Origin: Bryobacteraceae bacterium
GTDB taxonomy: Bacteria > Acidobacteriota > Terriglobia > Bryobacterales > Bryobacteraceae
DNA length: 31,496 nucleotides
Direction: 5' to 3'
Assembly: GCA_030039005.1 (NCBI GenBank)
Contig: JASHQT010000538.1
Coordinates: 1 to 31,496 of the forward strand
Positions 1-7,792 of this stretch are shown here, piece after piece. The notes under the pieces are model-generated. The model saw nothing but the letters and a program-made list of their open reading frames with translations. It did not search any database and was not told where the DNA came from. The position numbers and the translations under genes are program-made. Position 1 is the stretch's first letter; each line of letters starts with the position of its first letter.

Positions 1-825
1 CGAGGCACCGCAATCGTATTCGCGCTGGCGCTCACTATTCCAGCGCAGGATGCGCCGAAACTCTACAACTCCGCCAAGGCCAAACTCCTGGCCGGCAAGC
101 CCATCACCGGCGTCACCATTTTCTCGCCCGATCCGAACATCTATTGCGCCGCCGCCAACTCCGGCTACGACTTCACCTGGATTGAGATGCAGCACAGCCC
201 GCTGACATTTGAAGACGTCGCCCACATGATCTACGCCTGCCGCGGCGCCACGGCCATGCCGTTCCTCCGCGTGCCGGACGCCACCGAAAGCGATATCCAG
301 AAGGCCACCGACATCGGCGCGCTCGGCATCATCGTCCCCACCGTCGACACCGTGGAAAAAGCCCAGAACGCCGTGAAATGGGCCAAATATCCGCCGCAGG
401 GGCGGCGCAGCATGGGCAACGGGCAGTACGGCGCGCTGTACGGCTCCAACTATCGCCAGACCGCGAACGACAACATGCTGGTGTGCATCATGATCGAAAC
501 GCCCATCGGCGTCGAAAACGCCGAGAAGATCGCCTCGGTTCCCGGCATCGACGTGATCTTCGCCGCCAGCGTCGACCTCGGCAATTTCTCCGGTCACAAG
601 CAAGGCGACCCGGAATACGACGCGCTGGTGAAGCGCATCCACGACGTCACGCTCGCGCACGGCATCAAGCTGGGAGGCCCGCAGGCGTGGAACAATCGGG
701 CCGGCTTCACCTTCTTCCAGGGGCCCGGCGAAGCGCAGTTGGTCCGCATCGGCGCAAAAGCCAATCTGAGCAATCAAGTGTTTACGAATGAAGTAGATAC
801 AGCCCCGCGTCCGGCTGAAAAGTAG
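1..825 (+). CDS. HpcH/HpaI-family aldolase, exported (5' partial)
   Basis: The reading frame is open to the left edge, so the start lies outside; 274 codons are visible. The family is class II, metal-dependent aldolases that cleave or form 2-keto-3-deoxy sugar acids or 2,4-dihydroxy-hept-2-ene-1,7-dioate. Visible family blocks are WIEMQHSPL (counterpart of the DGEHAPN active-site histidine loop), FLRVP (substrate arginine), GIIVPTVDTVEKA, MIETPIGVEN (metal glutamate) and GIDVIFAASVDLGNFSG (metal aspartate). The first visible residues, AIVFALALTIPAQDAPKL, look like the end of a signal peptide, so this copy is probably periplasmic, which is unusual for the family. A hairpin with a T-run follows the stop, separating it from the efflux operon. 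Family assignment is firm; substrate is unknown. Confidence 0.85.
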   Translation, partial: RGTAIVFALALTIPAQDAPKLYNSAKAKLLAGKPITGVTIFSPDPNIYCAAANSGYDFTWIEMQHSPLTFEDVAHMIYACRGATAMPFLRVPDATESDIQKATDIGALGIIVPTVDTVEKAQNAVKWAKYPPQGRRSMGNGQYGALYGSNYRQTANDNMLVCIMIETPIGVENAEKIASVPGIDVIFAASVDLGNFSGHKQGDPEYDALVKRIHDVTLAHGIKLGGPQAWNNRAGFTFFQGPGEAQLVRIGAKANLSNQVFTNEVDTAPRPAEK

Positions 826-829
826 CTCC

Positions 830-857
830 AAAGGGCCAATAACCGAGCGGCCTTTTT
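830..857 (+). terminator. Probable rho-independent terminator after the aldolase gene
   Basis: An 8-bp stem, AAAGGGCC (830-837) with GGCCTTTT (849-856), contains one G-U pair, has an 11-base loop, and runs into five T residues. It starts four bases after the aldolase stop codon and ends 33 bases before the RND gene, so it plausibly separates the two units. Confidence 0.5.
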
Positions 858-890
858 AATCATCTTTACGATTAATAGCTAGAACTGTGT

Positions 891-3800
891 ATGTGGATAG
901 TCCGCTTAGCGCTGCGCCGCCCGTATACCTTCGTCGTGATGGCTGTGGCGATCCTGTTGCTCGGCATCGCGTCCATCGTGACGATGCCGGTCGATATTTT
1001 CCCCTACATCGATATACCGGTCGTCAGCATCGTGTTCAACTACGCGGGCATGTCGCCTTCAGAGATGGAAAGCCGCATTCTGACGGTCTTCGAACGCGGC
1101 ATGACCACCACGGTGAACGATATCGAGCATATTGAATCGCAATCCTACTACGGCTGCTCCGTAGTTCGCGTGTTTTTTCATCCCAACGTGAAGGTGGACA
1201 TGGCGATGACCCAGATCACGGCCATCGCGAACGTCACCACGCGCGCGATGCCGCCGGGAATCTTCCCTCCCAACGTGATGAAGTACGACGTCTCGAGCGT
1301 GCCGATTCTCCAGTTGGGCCTGGAAAGCAAAACGCTGAGCGAGCAGGAAATCAACGATCTGGCGACGAACTTCATCCGCACGCCGCTTGCGACCGTGCAG
1401 GGCGCATCCATACCCGGGGCCTACGGCGGCAAGCAGCGCCAGGTGGTGGTGGATCTTGATCCCAATGCGCTCTACGCTAAGCAGCTTTCGGCCATCGACG
1501 TCTCCAACGCGTTCGCGCAGCAAAATCTGATCGTGCCGGCCGGGACCGTGAAAGTGGGCGACACCGAATACGCGGTGCGCGTGAACAGCAGCCCCGAACT
1601 CATCAGCGAGATGAACTTTCTACCGGTCAAGACAGTCAACGGGGCCACGGTCTATCTGAAGGACGTGGCCACGGTGCGCGACGGCTTTTCCGTCCAAACC
1701 AACATCGTGCGCACCAACGGAACGCGCGGAGCGCTGCTGACCATCCTGCGCAACGGCCAGGCTTCGACGCTGGACATCGTCAACAAGGTGAAGGCGCAGC
1801 TTCCGCGGCTGGAAGCTGCCATGCCGCCGGCATTGAAAATCCGTCAGCTTTTCGATCAATCCCTGTTCGTGCGCGCCTCCATCAACGGCGTGGTGAGGGA
1901 AGCCAGCATCGCGGCGCTGCTGACGGGGCTGATGATCCTGTTGTTCCTGGGGAGCTGGCGCAGCACGGTGATTGTCTGCATTTCGATCCCGCTATCGATT
2001 CTGACGTCGCTGATCATCCTGAAGCTGATGGGCCACACCATCAACGTGATGACGCTGGGAGGCCTGGCGCTCGCGGTCGGCATTCTGGTGGACGACGCGA
2101 CGGTAGAGATTGAAAACACCCATCGCAACCTGGCGATGAAAAAACCTCTGGTTCGCGCGGTGCTGGACGGCGCGCAGCAAATCGCGATCCCCGCGTTTGT
2201 CTCCACGCTTTCCATCTGCATCGTGTTCGCGCCTGTGATTCTGTTGACGGGCGCCGCCAAGTTCCTGTTCACGCCGCTGGCGCTGGCCGTGGTGTTCGCG
2301 ATGCTTGCCTCCTACATGCTGTCGCGCACGCTGATTCCCAACATGGTCCATTACCTGTTGAAACCGGAAGTGGACATGTACCGCACCGGTGAGCACGGCG
2401 AGAGCGGAACCGCGGAGGGCCATCCGCTCATCTGGCGCATCCATTTCGCTTTTAACCGGCGGTTCGAGCGCTTCCGGGCGTTTTACACCGGGCTGCTCGA
2501 TTGGGCGCTGGACCATCGCGGAGCGGTGCTGGCCGGCTTTCTGCTTTTTTCGCTGGGTTCGCTGAGCTTGGCCTGGTTGGTAGGGCGTGATTTTTTCCCC
2601 ACCGTGGATGCCGGACAGATCCGTTTGCACGCCCAGGCGGCACCCGGAACGCGAGTAGAGAAAACCGAGCTGATTTTCGCCGAAATCGAACGGGAAATCC
2701 GCAATGTGATCCCGCCCGGCGAGCTCGATACCATTTTGGATAACATCGGCGTGCCCCCGGGCGGATTCAATCTCGGGTTTGGCGACAATACCGTGATCGG
2801 CGAAAACGACGGCGACATCCTGATCTCCCTGACTCCCGACCACACGCCCACCGAGATCACCACCGAGCGGCTGCGGCGGCGGCTGAACGAAAAGTTCCCC
2901 AACGTGATTTTCTTTTTCGAACCCGCCAACATTACGAATCAGATTTTGAATTCGGGCTTGCCCGCGCCCATCGACGTGCAGGTTACCGGGCGCGATCAAG
3001 GCCCCAATTACGAGATCGCCGAGCAGCTCGAGCGCAAGATCGCGCGCATTCCGGGCGCCGTGGACGTTCATGTCCATCAGGTGGTGGATGCTCCCGAGCT
3101 GCGCGTGAACGTGGATCGCATCAAGGCCGGACAGCTAGGCCTCACGCAGAATAATGTGGCCAGCGCGCTGCTCATTTCCCTCAGCGGCAGCAGCCAGGTG
3201 GCGCCCAGTTTCTGGCTGAACTGGAAGAACGGTGTCAGCTATAACGTGCTGATTCAGACGCCGCAATACAAGATCGACTCCATCGCCAAGCTGATGCAAA
3301 CTCCCGTATCGGCCAGCGGCACGCCCGAGGCATTCAACACTCCCGGTTCGATGCAGGGTGTGGCCAACCAAGGCGACGCCGCCACCGGAGCCTCGCCCAG
3401 CCAGACCTCGGCGGCTTACGGCAATCCCGGTGCCCTTCCCTATCAGACGCAATTGCTCTCCAACGTTGCGACCATCGAGCACAGCACCGGACCGGAAATC
3501 GCGAATCACTATGACGTCCAGCCGGTTTTCGATGTTTATGCCAACGTCGACCGGCGCGACCTGGGCGGCGTGGCCTCGCAAGTGGAGAAGATCATGCGCG
3601 AGACCCCCATCCCCGCGACCACTCAGCTCATGCTGCGCGGCCAAGCCCAAACGATGGAGAACTCGTTTTATCGTCTCGGCCTGGGAGTGCTGGCCGCCAT
3701 CGTTCTGGTATACCTGTTGATGGCCGTCAACTTTCAGTCCTGGGTGGATCCGTTCATTATCCTGACGGCGCTGCCCGGCGCGCTGGCCGGGATCCTGTGG

Positions 3801-4256
3801 ATGCTCTTCGTCACACAGACCACTTTGAACGTTCCGTCGCTGATGGGCGCCATCATGTGTATCGGCGTGGCGACGGCGAACAGTATTCTAATGGTAGTGT
3901 TCGCCAATGACGAAAGAATGGGGGGCGCCGGCAAGGATGCGCGGGCGGCGGCGCTTTCGGCTGGCTATACGCGCTTGCGGCCGGTGCTGATGACCGCGGC
4001 GGCCATGATCCTGGGCATGCTCCCGATGGCGCTGGGGATCGGGGAAGGAGCCGAACAGAACGCGCCGCTCGGCCGCGCGGTGATCGGGGGGTTGTTGCTG
4101 GCTACGGTCACGACGCTCATTATCGTGCCGATCGTATATACGTACATGCGCAAGAAACCGCCCGTGGATCACGATAAGCAGATTGAGATGGAAGAGCGCG
4201 AGGGATTGCCCCAGTCCGAATTCGAGCTGTACCAACGAACGATTTCGAACCATTAG
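891..4256 (+). CDS. RND efflux pump, AcrB-type inner-membrane transporter
   Basis: Proton-driven efflux transporter of 1121 residues, slightly longer than AcrB (about 1050). The first transmembrane helix is near residues 13-31, a helix bundle lies at about 337-490, and a second bundle at about 545-565 and 928-1086. The TM4 proton-relay pair is present as GILVDDAT (D401, D402). The TM10 position that is K940 in AcrB appears to be alanine here (IGVATANSILMV, A996). The second porter region carries a Gly/Ala/Ser/Asn-rich insertion at about residues 803-852. The ATG at 891 is chosen because MWIVRLALRRPYTFVV is a typical RND N-terminus. The adaptor gene begins on the base after the stop codon, and the outer-membrane channel follows. 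Substrate cannot be read from the sequence. Confidence 0.95.
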   Translation: MWIVRLALRRPYTFVVMAVAILLLGIASIVTMPVDIFPYIDIPVVSIVFNYAGMSPSEMESRILTVFERGMTTTVNDIEHIESQSYYGCSVVRVFFHPNVKVDMAMTQITAIANVTTRAMPPGIFPPNVMKYDVSSVPILQLGLESKTLSEQEINDLATNFIRTPLATVQGASIPGAYGGKQRQVVVDLDPNALYAKQLSAIDVSNAFAQQNLIVPAGTVKVGDTEYAVRVNSSPELISEMNFLPVKTVNGATVYLKDVATVRDGFSVQTNIVRTNGTRGALLTILRNGQASTLDIVNKVKAQLPRLEAAMPPALKIRQLFDQSLFVRASINGVVREASIAALLTGLMILLFLGSWRSTVIVCISIPLSILTSLIILKLMGHTINVMTLGGLALAVGILVDDATVEIENTHRNLAMKKPLVRAVLDGAQQIAIPAFVSTLSICIVFAPVILLTGAAKFLFTPLALAVVFAMLASYMLSRTLIPNMVHYLLKPEVDMYRTGEHGESGTAEGHPLIWRIHFAFNRRFERFRAFYTGLLDWALDHRGAVLAGFLLFSLGSLSLAWLVGRDFFPTVDAGQIRLHAQAAPGTRVEKTELIFAEIEREIRNVIPPGELDTILDNIGVPPGGFNLGFGDNTVIGENDGDILISLTPDHTPTEITTERLRRRLNEKFPNVIFFFEPANITNQILNSGLPAPIDVQVTGRDQGPNYEIAEQLERKIARIPGAVDVHVHQVVDAPELRVNVDRIKAGQLGLTQNNVASALLISLSGSSQVAPSFWLNWKNGVSYNVLIQTPQYKIDSIAKLMQTPVSASGTPEAFNTPGSMQGVANQGDAATGASPSQTSAAYGNPGALPYQTQLLSNVATIEHSTGPEIANHYDVQPVFDVYANVDRRDLGGVASQVEKIMRETPIPATTQLMLRGQAQTMENSFYRLGLGVLAAIVLVYLLMAVNFQSWVDPFIILTALPGALAGILWMLFVTQTTLNVPSLMGAIMCIGVATANSILMVVFANDERMGGAGKDARAAALSAGYTRLRPVLMTAAAMILGMLPMALGIGEGAEQNAPLGRAVIGGLLLATVTTLIIVPIVYTYMRKKPPVDHDKQIEMEEREGLPQSEFELYQRTISNH

Positions 4257-5648
4257 ATGACGTCACCCACCATTAACGAGCCTGACGACCCGGTCGAGAA
4301 CGACGCGCCCGCCACCGAAGCGGAGCTGCGCGCGGAAATCGAGCGGCTGAAGCGGCAGCTCGAGCAAAAGAATACGCAGCCGGCGCACACGGCGCTGTCC
4401 CACCCCCAGCGGCCCTCAGCGGGGAAGATCGCCTTGCTGCTGTTCTTGATTGCCGCGGCTTTTGTCGCCGCGTTTTTCCTCGGATACATCCCGCATCACC
4501 GGCGGGATTTGCAGGTGCTGGCCGAATCCAGCGTTCAAAGTGGAGCGCTGCCCGAAGTCACGGTGGTCGCGGCCCAACGCGCGGCGGCGGTCGGCGATCT
4601 GTTACTGCCGGGCAATATTCAGCCGGTGACCGAAGCTCCCATCCTCGCCCGCGCCGAAGGCTACATTAAGAAGCGCTACGTGGACATCGGCGATCGCGTG
4701 ACCGCCGGCGAGCTTCTGGCCGAGGTGGAGGCGCCCGATCTGGACGATCAGGTGCGCCAGGCGCAAGCGGCGCTGGTGCAGTCCGAGTCGGACCTGGAGC
4801 GCGCCAACGCGGCGTTGGAACAGGGCAAAGCCAATGAGTCCATCGCCGAGCTCACCGCCAAGCGCTGGGCCAACCTGGTGCAGCGCGGCGCGGTCTCCAA
4901 GCAGGACAACGATCAATACCAGGCGCAGTATCAGGCGCAGGTGGCCAATGTAAAGGCGCTGGAGCGCGCCGTGGACGCTGCCAAGGCCAATATCGCGGCC
5001 AGCCGGGCCAGCCTGGGGCGGCTGACCGAAATGCAGGGATATTTGAAGGTTCGCGCGCCCTTTGCGGGCGTGGTCACGCTGCGTAACGTGGATGTGGGAA
5101 CGCTGGTCAACAACGGTTCCACAATGCTGTTCCGCATCGCGCAGACCAACCTGCTGCGGACGTATCTGAACGTGCCGCAAGCCAACGCCGACGATGTGCA
5201 CGCGCGGCAAATGGCCTCGCTGGCCACACCGGAACTGCCTGAGCGCAAATTCGCGGGCACGGTCACGCGCACGGCGAACGCCCTGGATCCCTCCAGCCGC
5301 ACCCTGCTGGTAGAAGTGCAGGTGCCGAATCCGGAAGGCAAGCTGCTTCCCGGGATGTACATCGAGGTGGACCTGCATCTGCCCCGCAAGGATCCCCCGC
5401 TGCTGCTGCCGAGCAATACCTTATCCGTGCGTCCGGAGGGCACCATGGTGGCCGTCCTCGATGCCAGCAACGCCGTCCATTTTGAGCGCGTGGTGGTGGG
5501 CCGCGACTACGGCAGTAATATCGAGATCCTCGCGGGCGTCCATGCCGGCGATCGCGTCATCGCCAATCCTAACGATTCCGTTGTGGATGGCGTGAAAGTT
5601 CGTCCGATTCAGGCAGCCATGGGTAATGCGGGCGCTACGAAACGTTAG
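4257..5648 (+). CDS. RND periplasmic adaptor (membrane fusion protein, HlyD/AcrA type)
   Basis: 463-residue adaptor linking the RND pump to the outer-membrane channel. The N-terminus is cytoplasmic and acidic, with a short heptad-like coiled coil at about 20-40 (EAELRAEIERLKRQLEQK), then one membrane anchor at about 58-78; there is no lipoprotein signal. Next come the lipoyl half-motifs (ILARAEGYIKKRYVDIGDRV near 125-145 and YLKVRAPFAGVVTLRNVDVG near 263-282) flanking the alpha-hairpin, then beta-barrel and membrane-proximal domains. The ATG follows the pump's TAG with no gap, so translation is almost certainly coupled. The gene order pump-adaptor-channel differs from the more common adaptor-first order. 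Confidence 0.93.
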   Translation: MTSPTINEPDDPVENDAPATEAELRAEIERLKRQLEQKNTQPAHTALSHPQRPSAGKIALLLFLIAAAFVAAFFLGYIPHHRRDLQVLAESSVQSGALPEVTVVAAQRAAAVGDLLLPGNIQPVTEAPILARAEGYIKKRYVDIGDRVTAGELLAEVEAPDLDDQVRQAQAALVQSESDLERANAALEQGKANESIAELTAKRWANLVQRGAVSKQDNDQYQAQYQAQVANVKALERAVDAAKANIAASRASLGRLTEMQGYLKVRAPFAGVVTLRNVDVGTLVNNGSTMLFRIAQTNLLRTYLNVPQANADDVHARQMASLATPELPERKFAGTVTRTANALDPSSRTLLVEVQVPNPEGKLLPGMYIEVDLHLPRKDPPLLLPSNTLSVRPEGTMVAVLDASNAVHFERVVVGRDYGSNIEILAGVHAGDRVIANPNDSVVDGVKVRPIQAAMGNAGATKR

Positions 5649-5688
5649 CGCTCCGTGGCTTTCTTCCTCTCCCGTACTCCGAAAGGAA

Positions 5689-5718
5689 CGCGCGGCGTGG
5701 TCTGCTTCGCCGCCCGCG
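5689..5718 (+). other. GC-rich intercistronic hairpin between adaptor and channel genes
   Basis: GCGGCG (5692-5697) can pair with CGCCGC (5708-5713) across a 10-base loop, and a CGC/GCG extension pairs beyond a two-base bulge. No T-run follows, so it is more likely an mRNA stability or attenuation element than a terminator. It lies in the 90-base gap before the probable channel start. Confidence 0.3.
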
Positions 5719-5738
5719 CGCGTGGAACCGAATCAATT

Positions 5739-7598
5739 ATGAAAAAGATCAGCGCTGTGTTTTTGATTTTGCTGCTGGCGTCTCCGGGTTACCCGGCGGA
5801 AATGTTCAACTGGCTGTCGTCGCCTTACGTGTATCACCCCGTCGCGCCCGCGGATCTTTCCAATACGCCGCTCATCCACCAGTTGCTGCGCTCGGGAAAC
5901 ATTTATCTGTCTCTTTCCGACGCTATCACCCTTGCGATCCAAAACAATCTCGATGTCCAGCTCGAGCGCTACAACATGCCCGCCGCCGATACGGAGCTGG
6001 TACGCGCCAGAGGCGGCGGGGCGCTGCGAGGGCTGCCGTACAACGTGTTTGAAGTGCCCGTGGGCGTGGGCGGCCCGGCCAGCCCGCTGGTGACATCGGC
6101 CGCCACTCCCACCATCGGCGCCGCCGGATCGGTACCCACCAATCCCTCGGAACTCGGAGCCTTGTCGGAGCAGCTCGATAATCTTGCGTTGTCGCAGGGC
6201 ATCCCGCTTTCGAGCGGCTCACCCATCCCGCAATTCGATCCGGCGCTGACCGGCCAAATCAACTGGACCCGCTCCACCGTGCCCGATACCGACCCGCAGG
6301 CTTACGGCGTGAACGCACTCACCGGCGACACCACCAACGCAAACTTCGGCTACACCCAAGGCTTCGGTGCTGGAACGCAAGTGAACGTCGGGTTCAACAA
6401 CTCGTACAACACCAGCAACTCGCTGCAAACCGCCTATAGTCCTTACACCGCTTCCAGCCTGGGATTCACCGTAACCCAGCCGCTGCTTCGCGGCTTCGGC
6501 CTGGCGGTAAACCGGCGGTTCATCCGCATCGCAAGAAACGAACAGAAGATTGCCAATCTTCTGGTCCAGCAGCAGCTCATCGCGACCGTCTACGGCGTCG
6601 AGCGTCTTTACACCGACTTGGTCGCGCTGTATGAAGACGTCAAGGTGAAGGAAGAGACGCTGGCATCGGCCGAGAAACTGTACGCCGACACGAAAGCCGA
6701 AGTGGAGGAAGGCACGCAGGCGCCGGTGGAGCTGACGCGCGCCAACGCTCAGGTATATTCGATCCGCCAGGACCTGATCGACTCGCGTGGATTGCTCGAG
6801 GAGCAGGAGGCGATCGTGAAGAACGTGATCACGCGGCGCACCGACAACGATCCGGAAGTGCTGAACGCGCGCATCATTCCCACCGATACGATCGAGGTTC
6901 CGAACTCCGAGGAGATCCCGCCGCTGCAGGACCTGGTGGCGCAGGCTTACAAGAATCGTCCCGATCTCACGCAAGCCGGCATTCAAATCGATAACACGCA
7001 GATCAACTTGCAGGGCTCGCGCAATGAGCTGCGGCCGGAAATCGACCTGGTGGTTACGGGTCAGAACAACGCGCTCGCGGCGCAGCTCAATCCTTTGGTG
7101 GCTCCGGTGAACGAGCCTGTGATCGGCGGCTACGGAAGCGCGCTGCAGCAGCTTGCCACGGGCAAGTATCCACAGTATGGCGTCGGTCTCAACATCAACC
7201 TGCCTCTGCGAAACCGGATCGCGCAGGCCGATGTGGCGCGCGACGAGATTCAGCTGCGGCAGGGCCAGGTGTTGGAAGAACAGCTTCGCAAGCAGGCGCA
7301 ACTGGAAGTGGAGGACGCCGTGATCGCTATGCGGCGCGCGCGGGCGTCTTACGACGCGGCTGTCCAAACCGAGAAGTTGCAGCAGGAATCGCTGGATGTG
7401 GAGCAGGCCAAGTTCGCGGTGGGCGCATCCACCAGCTTTTTCATCATTCAGTATGAGAGCTTCCTGGCGCAGGCCCAGTCCACGGTGGTGGTGGCCAAGA
7501 GTTCGTATCTGAAGGCGCGCGCGGCTTTGCAGCGCGCCACGGGGACGATTCTGGCCGATAATCACGTGTCTTTAGTGGATGCAGTGCGCGGGCGCTGA
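5739..7598 (+). CDS. Outer-membrane efflux channel, TolC/OprM superfamily
   Basis: Forms the outer-membrane exit duct for the RND pump encoded upstream. The start is set at ATG 5739 because it opens a clean signal peptide (MKKISAVFLILLLASPGYPA), giving 619 residues; the frame runs 28 codons further upstream to 5655, but that extension is basic and would bury the signal. Two OEP-type repeats are visible: LSLSDAITLAIQNNLDVQLE near residue 57, and a second half built from long helices (RNRIAQADVARDEIQLRQGQ near 488 onward). The segment at about 105-205 is Pro/Gly/Ser rich and probably corresponds to strands or loops specific to this subfamily. The convergent membrane-protein gene ends three bases after its stop. 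Confidence 0.9.
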   Translation: MKKISAVFLILLLASPGYPAEMFNWLSSPYVYHPVAPADLSNTPLIHQLLRSGNIYLSLSDAITLAIQNNLDVQLERYNMPAADTELVRARGGGALRGLPYNVFEVPVGVGGPASPLVTSAATPTIGAAGSVPTNPSELGALSEQLDNLALSQGIPLSSGSPIPQFDPALTGQINWTRSTVPDTDPQAYGVNALTGDTTNANFGYTQGFGAGTQVNVGFNNSYNTSNSLQTAYSPYTASSLGFTVTQPLLRGFGLAVNRRFIRIARNEQKIANLLVQQQLIATVYGVERLYTDLVALYEDVKVKEETLASAEKLYADTKAEVEEGTQAPVELTRANAQVYSIRQDLIDSRGLLEEQEAIVKNVITRRTDNDPEVLNARIIPTDTIEVPNSEEIPPLQDLVAQAYKNRPDLTQAGIQIDNTQINLQGSRNELRPEIDLVVTGQNNALAAQLNPLVAPVNEPVIGGYGSALQQLATGKYPQYGVGLNINLPLRNRIAQADVARDEIQLRQGQVLEEQLRKQAQLEVEDAVIAMRRARASYDAAVQTEKLQQESLDVEQAKFAVGASTSFFIIQYESFLAQAQSTVVVAKSSYLKARAALQRATGTILADNHVSLVDAVRGR

Positions 7599-7601
7599 GG
7601 A

Positions 7602-7787
7602 CTACGAGCGCGATCGCCGCGCCAGCCACAACATGATCGCGCCGAAGACTAGCATCGACGCGCCGCAATAGAGATTCACATTCGCCGATTCGAGCGGGGC
7701 GCGATAATCGGCCGCAAGTCCGGTGGCGCAAAGGATCACGCCGACGAGCGCGAAGAAAATGCCGATGGGTACGCGCAAGTCGTTCAT
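7602..7787 (-). CDS. Small two-helix membrane protein downstream of the symporter
   Basis: 61 residues, MNDLRVPIGIFFALVGVILC onward. There are two predicted membrane helices (about 7-24 and 39-56) joined by a short polar loop (AADYRAPLESANVNLYC), and a basic tail, RRSRS. The ATG at 7787 lies five bases past the symporter's stop codon, so the two genes are probably co-transcribed. Some solute:sodium symporter families are known to have small membrane partners encoded beside them, so an accessory subunit is a reasonable inference, but I recognise no named family. The longer open frame upstream is an out-of-frame shadow of the symporter gene. Confidence 0.65.
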   Translation of the reverse strand: MNDLRVPIGIFFALVGVILCATGLAADYRAPLESANVNLYCGASMLVFGAIMLWLARRSRS

Positions 7788-7792
7788 TGCGA

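Noticed and set aside
1992..3077. 361-codon open frame antisense to the RND pump gene
   Set aside because: Same shadow composition; the plus strand encodes an unambiguous RND transporter over the whole span.
5655..5738. 28-codon N-terminal extension of the outer-membrane channel
   Set aside because: It would place basic residues ahead of the signal peptide; ATG 5739 gives a standard signal sequence.
6219..7565. 448-codon open frame antisense to the outer-membrane channel gene
   Set aside because: It is rich in Arg, His, Leu and Gln with no domain pattern, as expected for the complement of a GC-rich coding strand; the plus-strand frame is a clear TolC-family protein.
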